Shown one piece after another: positions 23,847-34,177 of a stretch of 64,000 nt of DNA. The notes beneath the pieces were generated by a model. That model was not told the origin of the DNA. It did not search any database and worked only from the letters and a program-made list of their open reading frames with translations. The position numbers and the translations under genes were made by a program. The stretch is from positions 67,001-131,000 of the forward strand of contig CAJHNH020001606.1 in NCBI GenBank assembly GCA_905116865.2, given 5' to 3'. This stretch comes from Candidula unifasciata (Eukaryota; Mollusca; Gastropoda; Stylommatophora; Geomitridae). The first letter of the stretch is position 1. Each line of letters starts with the position of its first letter.

Positions 23847-24407
23847 ATGTGTTGTGTAGCCAGTTATGGTGCCAAATTTAGCTACAGTCGCAGGCGTCCA
23901 GTGTGTCACAGACCGAACTTTTATTATGTGCCAGATCACAAAGGGAAATTCTACAAAGTCGCATACGCTCCATCTGTGCGAAACTGTGCGAGATACTGGT
24001 TACTGGCGGTTGACCTGCCTGGCCATGAAAAGTACCCTGAGTTAATCCGGAAGACCAGTCTGCGACCTGACATAGTTCTCCACTCTGCGGAGAAACGTTA
24101 GCTCATCCTGATTGAGCTGACAGTGCCGTATGAGTCGCGAATGGACGAAAGCCATATGTATAAGCTCGGGAAAGACAGTGACTTAGCAGCCGGTCTGAGG
24201 AGAGACGAAGGGTACACAGTAGGAATCTTCGCCGTCGAAGTAGGCGCAAGAGGTCTCGTTTCCACTTCACTTTACAATGTGATTAAACAACTAGGCTTAC
24301 GAGGTAATGAACGCGAACGGACACTCAAACAACTGGGCGAGGTTGCTGAGAGGGCCTCGAGTTGGCTCTGGACACAACGGAACGTCGTGGGGGACGGGCC
24401 TTGGTGA
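23847..24407 (+). pseudogene. LINE-type C-terminal ORF broken by one in-frame stop
   Basis: One frame runs 23,847-24,407 with a single TAG (24,099-24,101). It includes SLRPDIVLHSAEKR, the stop, then LILIELTVPYESRM, YTVGIFAVEVGARGLVSTSL and AERASSWLWTQRN. The arrangement of PD, then IELTVPxE, then a late VEVGARG block resembles the C-terminal nuclease-like region downstream of some retrotransposon reverse transcriptases (R2-like restriction-endonuclease fold); that assignment is by memory of motif order and is moderate. No reverse transcriptase lies upstream. Apart from the stop the frame is well kept, suggesting a fairly recent insertion. It could also be a domesticated fragment, though the stop argues against it. 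Confidence 0.62.
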
Positions 24408-24664
24408 GCTGGTGCGGGTGTCTAGTGGAAAAGAATGTCTTATCCCTTAAAGTCCATCGTGTCCAAATTGTCTGCCAGTGTCCCTCTGCCACCTGCCAAC
24501 AAAGTCCAACATATGTCCGGTAAACCAGTCGTAAGCTTGCCACTCGGTCGTTCAGGTATGCAGACTGCTTTAATTATGCTACCGCAACGACTTCTTATCT
24601 CACAGTACCTTTTGCAAAAGTCACCATTCGTCTTGTCCCTGTCCGATAACATCCGGTAATACGT

Positions 24665-24830
24665 GCAGCAGGAGAGACCAACCCTGAGCTTCATGACTCA
24701 GGGGGCACACTCTCTGAAAATGTCTAGGAGCTCGTGGGCCGAAACATTTGTCGACGAGAGGTTACTTCTACTGATGATTGGTAGACTCCTACTGTACATG
24801 CTCACCTGTGGAATTTCTTCTTATCGGATC
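24665..24830. repeat. Interspersed repeat G, copy 1
   Basis: tgagcttcatgactcagg, cactctctgaaaatgtctag, cgtgggccgaaac and tttgtcgacgag recur in the same order at 40,850-40,990. It directly follows the broken LINE ORF and may be its 3' untranslated region. Confidence 0.75.
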
Positions 24831-24999
24831 TTCTGTGCTTTTTCTAAATATCGGCGTCAATAGATTTCATAGCAGTTTACAGTTGGCACTATAAGTGTTA
24901 AACTTAGGCTTGCGTTGCTGGTGATCTGGCTGGCGCGTTTATGGTAACGTCGCCAGTGCAGTGATAATTGTTTGTAATTTTTATAGTTTTCTGAAGTTC

Positions 25000-25065
25000 C
25001 TTTGAGACATCAGAGGAATATCTTCACTCTTCACTGTCCTGTTGTGCTGTTATATTTCACATATG
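25000..25065 (+). repeat. 66-bp exact inverted repeat, left arm
   Basis: Its reverse complement is identical to 27,930-27,995, base for base, by direct reading. The arms flank the first coding exon. Confidence 0.93.
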
Positions 25066-25209
25066 TCTTGCAGTCTTTTTCCCCGTTTCCTTCTAACATG
25101 TGCAGTCTTTTCAGTATCCTGTCTGGGATTCGGTTCCTCTCACCAGCGTTAGCTTTAGGGTTTATTTCCGGTGTACTATTTTTTTTTGTTCGGTGCCTTT
25201 ATTTCCAAT

Positions 25210-25620
25210 AGTTTGATGAACCGACAATAATATCAGTGAAAGATGAAACTTCAGTGACAATTGTTATAGTTATAAAGAATTGAACTCCGAAGTTGCTTCT
25301 ATCACCACTGATGTTTTTTAATTCAACATTTCAGCGACAACTTATGTGATGATTATTTTAATAAATCTTCCATTTATATTGTTATCGATTTATTGTGTAT
25401 TAAACCAGTACATTTAAGTCTTTTACCGACACTGAATATTAACATTTGTTATGGTTTAACTAATATTTTGAACTCTTCCTTCTCATACCCAATGTTAACG
25501 GATTTTGGGATTTAACTGTTATGTTGAGATTACCCCCAGATGCCAGATGTTAATATTTGAGCTGGTTTAACAAGTATATTGAACTCTTGGTCAGAAATTC
25601 CTTGTTAAATTTAATTTTAT
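25210..25620. other. Unassigned AT-rich stretch
   Basis: Contains loosely repeated phrases around ttaacatttg and ttgaactctt; no gene supported. Confidence 0.4.
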
Positions 25621-26760
25621 CTATTTAGTACATTAAACACGTGTCCAGTGTTAACATTTAATTTATAGCTGTTCGCTGATCTCTTCCCCAGATAACTGTA
25701 CCTGATTGCAAGTCCGCAGTGGGAATTCTCTAGAATGTGATAACCACAACGAAGCGGTGACAGCATATCAGTAACGGCGTGGTCCTCTTGGTCACTATAT
25801 CCCTCCGTGAACTCAAACACGTTCGGGCCGCACACAAAAAGTAGCTGAGCAGAGAGCACGGCACTCCAGTGGGTACCAAGTCACGTCTCTGGACCATCGG
25901 GAAATCACGTCAACGGTCGCTGGGATTTCAGGCCACATAAGTGACCAGGGGGAGAGAACACGCAGCTTCAGTAGGTACGACTGTTGTTCAAGAAAGTCGG
26001 AAAGTTGGAGCATAACATTCGTGTACTTTCCGGACTTAACATATCTTTCATTTAATGATGGTATGTGGATACGCAGCAGTTGGTGTCGCCTCACATGACA
26101 GTGTCTGTGTGTAGTTATTCTGCGTAGGCTTGTTTTATGGAACGTGTGGTACGTATAACGCCTGTTTTCCCCTCACTGTTTCAATTTCACAGTAAAATCA
26201 GCAGACTTGTTTAGTCATTTGAATTGTATGTTAACGTGTAGCTACATAGTTCTAGGTTTAAAGTGTAGCTACATAGTTCGTGGTCTAGAGCTGTTATGTG
26301 TACTTAGTATTGACATTTCCTATGGAATAGTCAGAAGGTACCTTTAATTATATCAGTTTCTTGTGGTTTTCAACTGGTTTGTTTATCAGCAGTACACAAT
26401 AGAGTGTTAGCTGTTCTAGTAAATTGTCTGCAACTAAAACATTCTGCGGATGTGGATGTAGCTTTATCCTGGGTGTAAGATTCACCGAGACGTGCAGATT
26501 GAATATCCATCAACATTCTTGTCCTCATACGCTACATCATCTCTCTTGATGGATTTTCACAAGATATTTCAACGGGTTTACTGAACATTCACCACCAAGC
26601 ATACACACATAATGGATTACGTTTAGATTTCACTGTCAGGATAAGACCAGTTACGAGGAAATGAGTAGCCACTCTGCCCACTTGACGACGCTCTTGGTGA
26701 AGAGCACCACACTTCCTTTAGTGGTCTGAGGGCTGACGTGGCAGCCTGTGAGCAGTCGCC

Positions 26761-26838
26761 ATGCTGATCAAGGAGTACCGCATCTCACTGCCCATGAGCG
26801 TGGAGGAGTATCGCATAGCTCAGTTGTATATGATACAG
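26761..26838 (+). CDS. PITPNM: PITPNM/RdgB-like gene, first coding exon (residues 1-26)
   Basis: This exon begins the phosphatidylinositol-transfer domain of a class II PITP. The family exchanges phosphatidylinositol and phosphatidic acid between membranes at ER-plasma membrane contacts and supports phosphoinositide signalling (family knowledge). The ATG opens MLIKEYRISLPMSVEEYRIA and the exon ends in QLYMIQ, which matches the first strand and helix of the family. A consensus donor (gtatgt) follows in phase 0. The start is chosen because MLIKEY is the conserved N-terminus and because numbering from it places T59, K61 and N90 correctly. The context gccATG is an acceptable initiation context. 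The length of the 5' UTR, and whether a non-coding exon lies upstream, cannot be read from the sequence. The symbol rests on similarity to the PITPNM class; the gene continues past the window, so the later FFAT, DDHD and LNS2 regions expected of the class are not visible. Confidence 0.93.
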
Positions 26839-26879
26839 GTATGTTGTGGTTTTCTGTGTTGTAATGTTGGGTAAACATG

Positions 26880-27412
26880 TTCGTCGTCGTCATCATCATC
26901 ATCATCACCACCCATACAACGACCACCACCACTGTCATCACCCATACCATCACCACAACCGCCACTATCATCATCATCATCACCATAACCGCCACTATCA
27001 TCATCATCATTACTATTACCACCACCCTATCATCATCATCATCATCATCATCATACCATCACCCATACCACCACCACCACCACCATTACTGTCATCACCC
27101 ATACCATCACTACAACCGCCACTATATCATCATCATCATCACTCATATCACCACCACTATCATCACCCATACTATTACCACAACCACCACCATCATTACC
27201 CACACCACCACCACCACTACCATCATCATCATCATCACCCATACCACCACAATCATCATCACCCACACCACCGCCACCACCATAATCATCATCACCCACA
27301 CCACCACTATCATCATCATCAACCACACCACCATCACTACTATCATCATCACCACCACCAGCACCACTATCATCATCATCACCCCATCACCACGACCACT
27401 GCTTTCATCATC
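26880..27412. repeat. (ATC)n/(CAC)n microsatellite next to exon 1
   Basis: About 530 bases of ATC, CAC and ACC triplets start 41 bases after the exon 1 donor. The His/Thr-rich and Val/Met-rich frames over it are artefacts. It abuts a minus-strand LINE C-terminus whose natural tail would be GAT repeats. Confidence 0.96.
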
Positions 27413-27530
27413 ATCTGGCAGGTCTTTTGCAAAACGTCACTCGTATCGCATCCTGCCTGGGAGAGACTTGGTCAGTTTCATCCCTCCTCCCGCACTGTTT
27501 TGCCACATGCACTTTCCTGACCAAGGTATC
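27413..27530 (-). pseudogene. LINE ORF2 C-terminal fragment ending in the microsatellite
   Basis: Minus strand: QDAIRVTFCKRPAR followed by TGA TGA at the microsatellite edge. It resembles the ATFCKGLADW end of the LINE at 28.5 kb. The fragment is short and decayed. Confidence 0.55.
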
Positions 27531-27929
27531 TAGTCTGTCCTGCTGGTCGGCCCCTGCCTGTCTCTCCCAGTATAATGCCCTCCGCTAGTGAAATTTCCTG
27601 TAGTTTCAAGTGTCGTATTCATTTTTTCCATCCTCTTATTTATATTATGTAGCCGAGAAAGAGATAGGGGGTAGTATGTTATAGTAACTTGCCCAACCAT
27701 TCCAGTTTCTTGTGTATTGTGTGTATATGCCTGCGTGCACACCCACTTAAACATTGACGACTTGATTTGAATGAAGCAGTGACGCTAAGGAAATTGAGGA
27801 TTTAGATGGAGAAGAACAATGACATTTACATATCAGAAACTACATTATGGAAGCCTATGAGAAGTGCTGAATTTACCATAAGTATGGTAGCGGAAGAAAC
27901 ATAATTTGCGAGAAGCCACGTGTAGTAGT

Positions 27930-27995
27930 CATATGTGAAATATAACAGCACAACAGGACAGTGAAGAGTGAAGATATTCCTCTGATGTCTCAAAG
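27930..27995 (-). repeat. 66-bp exact inverted repeat, right arm
   Basis: Reverse complement of 25,000-25,065 without a mismatch; similarity stops sharply at both edges. Confidence 0.93.
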
Positions 27996-28179
27996 TGTTT
28001 GCGAAGTCAAAGATGTACGGAAAGACGATTATGTTATCGTGTACTTGGATGACACATGAACCAATGCTCTTCTCACTAGCGAACAAGTGTAGCAGCCATA
28101 AGTTGAAACCATTAACAGCATGGTACACAAAAGAAATGCATATCGTTTAAGAGCATGTGCCTGGAATCTAAAATGACCC

Positions 28180-28332
28180 TGGCTCCCAGGTCGACTCAGC
28201 ATTGAGTGGGTACTGGTGCGGACCTGGGAAGTAAAGTCATCGGTGTGATGCTGACCACATTACCCACTCAGTGCCAATTGTCTATAAAATATAGGTCTAG
28301 TCCTATATGTCACGGTGGCTTGAAAAAGACAG
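28180..28332 (+). mobile_element. SINE A, 5'-truncated
   Basis: Contains aggtcgactcagcattgagt, gctgaccacattacccactc and tataaaatataggtctagtc, ending at ggcttgaaaaagac. Confidence 0.85.
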
Positions 28333-28580
28333 TGATTGGGGTGGGGGGGGGGGCGTGCAGTTTGGGGAAGGCGAGGCAGGGGTCGACCACCGCGAAGATG
28401 GATACAGGACATTGAAGAAGCATCAGCATTGAAAGCACATGGGGATGGAGAGCTGGCTAGGGAAAGGGATACTTTCAGGAGTGCCGCGAAGAGAGCGACG
28501 TTCTGTAAAGGACTTGCTGATTGGTGATTCCTTTATGCCACGTAGCCTGAAAGCGTGGAAAAAGGTTCAAAACATTTTTA
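28333..28580 (+). pseudogene. LINE ORF2 C-terminus with 3' tail
   Basis: An open frame ends RGRPPRRWIQDIEEASALKA, then ELARERDTFRSAAKRATFCK and GLADW stop (TGA at 28,525). RGRPxxRWxxDIE...LAxDRxxxRxAxxRATFxxG is the standard C-terminal signature of a large group of invertebrate non-LTR retrotransposons. The following 3' UTR (tatgccacgtagcctg, aaagcgtggaaaaaggtt) resembles the SINE A 3' end. 5'-truncated. Confidence 0.8.
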
Positions 28581-29370
28581 TTTTTGTTGTTTTGTTTGTT
28601 TACACTTTACTACTTAAAACCTTGCTAGCCCTTGTGAAGGAGACACAACGGCACATATATTTCATGTAAACAAGGTTAACCCATCAGCATAGTCATAGAT
28701 GTTTGAGACTGCCACCTTACCATTCACACTTAAACCCACTATGACTAGTCTGGGCATCAGTCAAAGGTCAAGTGGTAGCTGCATATAAAAACTTTTCGGT
28801 TATGGTTCGTTAAAGCACTCACAAATGTCGCTCTCTCAGAGGTAGACCAAGAGTACTGGGCTAAAATATGAGGACCTTGTCTTACTACAGGAGAAGAAAT
28901 ATTAGGAGCGGGGGGAAGACGGTATCTTGATTGCTCAGCCGAGAGTAGTCATCGTTCTGAAAGGCTTTTAAGATTCTGAATTAAAGTCTTTTCTCAAAAT
29001 AAATCTGCTGCTGAATAAATTTATTTGTCCGATTGTTGCCATCAATTGATTGTTGCCATCAATTGATTGTTGCCATCAAATAGCTAAACGTTTCATTTTC
29101 AGCACCAGTTTGGGCATTCTAAAGATTGGTCTTTGATATAACCAATTCCTACATTGCATTCGCTTCATGATTCAGTTCCTGTTTGTGAACCAAAATCCTT
29201 TCCTGTTTTTTTTTTTTTTTTATGATGCACACAATTATTTTGTTTGCCAATTCCATAAAGCCAGTGCACTTTCGACTGCACGCGGTGGCTTCTTTCTTAC
29301 ATCGACGACTATTTTATAAATTGAAGCATATAATTTAATACCTTTTTTAAAATTGCCGAAACACCTATCT
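28581..29370. other. Unassigned stretch
   Basis: Contains three head-to-tail copies of attgttgccatcaattg near 29,032-29,080 and a poly-T run at 29,204-29,221. No gene supported. Confidence 0.4.
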
Positions 29371-29374
29371 AGTG

Positions 29375-29487
29375 GGACTTGATGAACAGCTGGGTATAGT
29401 TGGACTTAATAAACAGACAGATCTAGTGGGAATTAATGAATAGCTGGATCTAGTGGGACCTAATGATTATCCAGATTTAGTGGGACT
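29375..29487. repeat. 27-bp minisatellite, left remnant
   Basis: Degenerate units of ctagtgggacttaatgaaca type, the same family as the array at 33,395-33,770 on the other side of the LINE. Confidence 0.8.
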
Positions 29488-31056
29488 GCACCTCCGCACT
29501 TCTGAAAGTCGGTATTAGTATAAAGGTAGAGGTAAAAGACCCCCATGTGGGTGTGGAAGGCAACGGGAAACCACCACATTGTCTTTCAACGTATTCATGC
29601 AGTAACAGATTTAATTTAGCGAACGACGTTAATTGATGTCTTCGGACAGTCTCGTCCTGTAGGGACTGTCCTGAGCCACAGGTGACACCAGATCGTCCAA
29701 TCGTACAACGTTATTGGATGTCTTCAGACAGACTCGTCCGGTAGGGACTGTCATGGGCCACAGGTGACACCAGACCGTCATCAGACCACTAAGGGCAAAA
29801 CTAATAAGTTTAGAATAGGAACTTGGAATGTTGAAACGTTAGCTAAATTAGGGAAGGTAGATAATGTCTGACAGGAAATGAAAAAGATGAAACTCAACAT
29901 CCTGGGAATTTGTGAGATGAGATTGAGCGGATCTGTTAAAATAATTATGGACAGAAATACAGTTATTTATGCAGGTGGTGAGAAACATGAAAGAGGAGTA
30001 GGACTAGTGTTTGACGAAATAACAGCTAAATCAATTAAAGGGTATTGGAGTATATCGGAATTGAGTCACTCTGTTTAAATTTAAAGCCAATACACATTAA
30101 TATCATACAAGCGTATGCACCAACGATAGACAGCAACAAGGAAAGACCAACACAGATTTTATCATGATGTCAAAAGAGCACTACCGCAGACGAAATCACA
30201 CAAAATTAAAATAATAATTAGAGACTTCAAAGCAAAGGTAGGAAAAGAAAGAATGGAAGACATAGTTAATGCTTTTGGTTTATCTACAGAAATTGACAGA
30301 AGAGAAAGACTGAAAGAATGGGCAAAAGCAACTGATTTGATGATTGGAAACACCTGGTTTAAACAGCAAAAGAGACGACTTTGCGCATGCAAAAGCCCTG
30401 ATCCGAAAACCTTCAACCAAATTGACTGCATAATGATTCATAAAAAATGTAGATATGCATTAATAAATGTGAAGACAATGTCTGGTGCTGACTGTTATAG
30501 TGATCACATCCCACTTTGTGGGCTAGTGAATGTCAAAATTGACGAGAGGAAAGAACAAGATTAAAAAATGTGAAACTTAATAAAGACACCCTACCGGTGG
30601 AAAAAAAATTTCAAGAACGATACAGGGTGATTGTGAATAACAGATACAATGCAATAACTAAAATTCAAAGTATAAATGAGCAATCGGATTTGCTAAGATA
30701 CTCTTCTCAGCAAACAAGATAGCTATTATCGGAAATGAAACAAAAAGCGAAGAAAAAATGGATGACTGAAGAAATCTTAAAGTTGATGGACAAGTGTAAA
30801 CAAAATGAAAATAACAAAGAAGAGTATGACAAGATACACAAAGAAATCAGAGCTAACTGTGTAAGAGCCAGAGAAAAAATGTTTACATGAGCAGTGCAGC
30901 AGAATATAAATACATCCCATTAGAGATACAAAATGTGTGTACAGACAAATCAGCGATTCGACAGGGAAAAAAATAAGAGTAAATACAGGGTGTTTACAAT
31001 CAAAAACAGGACAGGTATAAATGGACGAAGATTCTGAAATAAAAGAAAGACATGCA

Positions 31057-31245
31057 CCAGTGACAACAGGACGAGCGGTTTGATTCGGGTGGAAGCATCA
31101 AGCCCAGAAATGGCACAAACACTAGTATTCAGTCACGAAAGTGACGCAAAAAACCTAGACCACAAATATAGGCGGAGACTGCTAGCAGCCTAGGCTAGCT
31201 AGCAGCAGTCTGAACGTGGTCGAGCTTTTCTTTTTCTTTCTCAAA
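31057..31245. other. Non-LINE interruption with a stem-loop
   Basis: Sequence between two LINE-like stretches lacks LINE character and holds a near-palindrome around 31,178-31,215 (agcagcctaggctagc core with flanking agactgct and agcagtct). May be a small insertion. Confidence 0.4.
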
Positions 31246-31935
31246 AGGACTTGGACTTAGAAATAAAAGAGATGGAATGAATACCTACCTGAATCATATA
31301 ATAGAGAAGGAACAGATTTAACAACAGAAGGTAGCGAGGAAGGGCCACCCGTACAACAAGAAGAAGTCTCTGATGCTATCAAACATCTGAAGAATGAAAA
31401 AAACAGACGGACCCGGTAGAATTGCAGTAGAGGAAATAGAAGATACTCCGTAAATTTGGAGTTGACATATAAACTGAACTTTTGAATAATATTTACAATA
31501 GTGGAGATATACCTAATGACCTGGTAAAGTCTGTATTTATAGCACTACCAAAAAGACCCGGGGCAATTGAATATGATGAACTTCGTGCAATCAACCTTAT
31601 AAACCATGTCACCAAACTGTTACTCACAATTATAATGAGAAGAACAAGAAAGAATAATACAAATGGAAATGAGTGAAGAGCAATATGGTTTTTTAGAAGA
31701 GAAAGGTAAAAATAATACAAAATACACATTACAAAAATTAGTAGAGAGATCAATGGAGAAACAGAAAGACATACATTTGTGCTTCATAGATTACACCAAA
31801 GCTTTTGATAAAGTGACACATGGTGAAATGATAAAATTGTTGGAAGATATTTACATTGACGAAAAAGATCTCAGAATAATAATAATAAAAAAAATGTGTT
31901 TACTAGAAACAAGAAGTAGCAATTAATGAAGGTTC

Positions 31936-32440
31936 AAATATAAACAATCTTCCTTACCAGGAATACTAGTTGGAGGTTGAAACATAAACAATCTTCCTTA
32001 CCAGGAATACTAGTTGAAGGTTAAAATATAAACAATCTTCCTTACCAGGAATACTAGTTGAAGGTTAAAATATAAACAATCTTCCTTACCAGGAATACTA
32101 GTTGAAGGTTAAAATATAAACAGTCTTCCTTACCAGGAATACTAGTTGGAGGTTAAAATATAAACAATCTTCCTTACCAGGAATACTAGTTGGAGGTTAA
32201 AATATAAACAATCTTCCTTACCAGGAATACTAGTTGGAGGTTAAAATATAAACAATCTTCCTTACCAGGAATATTAGTTGGAGGTTAAAATATAAACAAT
32301 CTTCCTTACCAGGAATATTAGTTGGAGGTTAAAATATAAACAGTCTTCCTTACCAGGAATATTAGTTGGAGGTTAAAATATAAACAGTCTTCCTTACCAG
32401 GAATACTAGTTGGAGGTTAAAATATAAACAATCTTCCTTA
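31936..32440 (+). repeat. 44-bp minisatellite made of reverse transcriptase sequence
   Basis: The unit (ataaacaatcttccttacca, then ggaatactagttggaggtt) recurs about 11 times at 44-base steps. In one frame each unit reads LPGILVGG, a stop, NINNL, the segment that normally precedes the YADD box. The last unit runs straight into PYAND. Because 44 is not a multiple of three, each copy shifts the frame. Confidence 0.92.
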
Positions 32441-32599
32441 TGCAAATGATCAGTGTTAATAGCTGAATATGCTGAATACAACAGCTGTTGACATTGTTCT
32501 ACTAGAGAGTTAAAAAAAAAAATGGTTTTATCAAAGAAGAAGATAACACCAAAACGTGACATAGCAATAAAGGGGAAAGTGCTTAAGGAAAGTAAGTAA

Positions 32600-32812
32600 G
32601 ATCCCTTAGGCGTATCAGGCATATGGGAAGAGCACCCATAGTTTTACTGACCAATCGGCTGTAGGTGGCTTATGGGTTAGCATTACGCCGACCGTCTTTA
32701 CTTTCCCTGGACATGCATCCTGGTACCCATTTTAGGCTGGGTCGACCTGCGACGCCCCATACCATAGTAACACATCCACGCAGCCAGCAGTGGGTTTCGA
32801 TAAAGTGCTTAA
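32600..32812 (-). mobile_element. SINE A subfamily copy inserted in the LINE
   Basis: cccttaggcgtatcaggcat, tgaccaatcggctgtaggtg, cattttaggctgggtcgacc and ccagcagtgggtttcg match the 16.6-17.0 kb copy. Confidence 0.82.
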
Positions 32813-33394
32813 CAAAGTTAATAAATTCTATTATTTGAGAACATTCATAACATCAGATAGACCATGTATGACATAAATTAGGAACAGCATTGGCCAGGCA
32901 AAATCAGCATTTTAGAAGATGAAAAGTATTTCATGTAATAAATCACTCGAATTAAACATCAGAAAGCGAATACAGCATTGAAATGTTATATCGAGCATGT
33001 TCTGTTGTATGGTAGCGAGTCTTGGAACATGAGGAAACAAATTAAGAAGAGTTTGGAGGCAACTGAGATGTGGTTCTTGAGAAGAATGTTGAGAATGCCT
33101 TAGACTGCCAGAAAAACCAACATGAAATGCCTGGAAATAGCTGATGAAAGAAGAACAGTATATACAACAATGAAAAGGAAACAAATACAGTTCTTTTGAT
33201 CATGTGATGGGAAAATATCGTGACGGCTGGAAAGATCACTGGTAGAAGAGGCAGAGGCAGACAAACAGGAATGATGGTGGATGGTTTAAGACAGTGGCAT
33301 GGAGGAATATCCTCAGTAGAATTGATCCAGAACACCAAAGACCGAGGTCTGCAGAGATGCTTGAACGCCTACGCCATCAAGCAAGGCACTTGAT

Positions 33395-33772
33395 GATAAT
33401 GAGTGTGACTTGATGAACAGACGGATCTAGTGGGACTTGATGAACAGACGGATCTAGTGGGACTTGATGAACAGACGGATCTAGTGGGACTTGATGAACA
33501 GACGGATCTAGAGGGTCTTGATGAACAGACGGATCTAGTTGGACTTAATGAACAGACGGATCTAGTGGGACTTGATGAACAGACGAATCTAGTGAGACCT
33601 GATGAACAGACGGATCTAGTGTGACTTGATGAACAGACGGATCTAGTGGGACCTGATGAACAGACGGATCTGGTGGCACTTGATGAACAGACGGATTTAG
33701 AGGCACTTGATAAACAGCTGGATCAAATGGGACTTAATGAGCAAGTGGATCTAGAGGGACTTAATGGATTCT
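33395..33772. repeat. 27-bp minisatellite, about 14 copies
   Basis: gacttgatgaacagacggat plus ctagtgg repeats every 27 bases. The period gives an open frame (GLDEQTDLV units) in one phase, without evidence that it is a gene. Confidence 0.95.
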
Positions 33773-34030
33773 TTTTTTTTTACTACGTGAGTTTTAGGAT
33801 CATATTTATGAGACAGGTAAAGTAAATACATACTGCACCCTAGTACGCGTTTCGCAAAGGTCGATTGATTAGGAAATTGAAAAGTATAAGTCACAGTTTA
33901 ATTTATATTTAGTAATATTATTCATTTATGATTTGCCGAAATCGACTATGTTGGGCTAAAAGGCTGGGATATCGTAGCCTAGTTGTAAATAACCTCTCTG
34001 GGTGTCAACCAGCAATTTGAGGGCGAATGC
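33773..34030. other. Unassigned short stretch
   Basis: Poly-T at 33,771-33,780; otherwise unique. Confidence 0.4.
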
Positions 34031-34032
34031 AG

Positions 34033-34177
34033 AAGAAAAAGAAGAAGAAGAAGAATCAGAAGAAGAAGAAGAATCTGAAGAAGAATCTGAAGAAGAAGAA
34101 GAAGAAGAAGAAGAAGAAGAAGAAGAAGAAGAAGAAGAAGAAGAAGAAGAAGAAGAAGAAAAAGAAAAAGAAAAACT
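34033..34177. repeat. (GAA)n microsatellite
   Basis: Purine tract of GAA units with TCT interruptions; Glu-rich and Leu-rich frames are artefacts. Confidence 0.95.

Larger units (their letters stand above)
24870..26760 (+). other. 5' flank / possible 5' UTR of the PITPNM-like gene
   Basis: Mostly unique, moderately AT-rich sequence with no convincing coding frame. It must contain the 5' UTR and either the promoter or an upstream splice acceptor, but no TATA box or initiator can be assigned with confidence. A run ending in ttcaatttcacag near 26,190 could be an acceptor for a longer first coding exon. A short motif (gtagctacatagtt) occurs twice near 26,240-26,280. A 66-bp segment at 25,000-25,065 recurs inverted downstream of exon 1. 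Confidence 0.4.
29490..33392 (+). pseudogene. Nearly full-length decayed APE-type LINE
   Basis: Order along the element: 5' UTR (ggcaacgggaaaccaccaca, then a roughly 80-bp duplicated block at 29,640-29,790); endonuclease (FRIGTWNVETLAKLGK near 29,815; KLNILGICEMR at 29,890; YSDHIPL near 30,500); reverse transcriptase (FIALPKRPGAIEYDELRAIN near 31,535; LCFIDYTKAFDKVTH at 31,780-31,818); a 44-bp array; YAND in place of YADD at 32,439-32,450; an inserted SINE A (32,600-32,810); and the C-terminal domain (TEMWFLRRMLRM near 33,065, then IQNTKDRGLQRCLNAYAIKQ and a TGATGATAATGA tail). GTWNV and SDH are apurinic-endonuclease motifs. Many stops and frameshifts make it inactive. The family is the one often annotated in molluscs as endonuclease-reverse transcriptase. 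Confidence 0.88.

Noticed and set aside
26846..27533. His- and Thr-rich ORFs of over 200 codons just after exon 1
   Set aside because: Translation of the ATC/CAC microsatellite inside intron 1; exon 1 ends at a clean donor.
33430..33624. ORF of nine-residue GLDEQTDLV repeats
   Set aside because: The 27-bp period keeps the frame open by arithmetic; no start context or flanking coding sequence.
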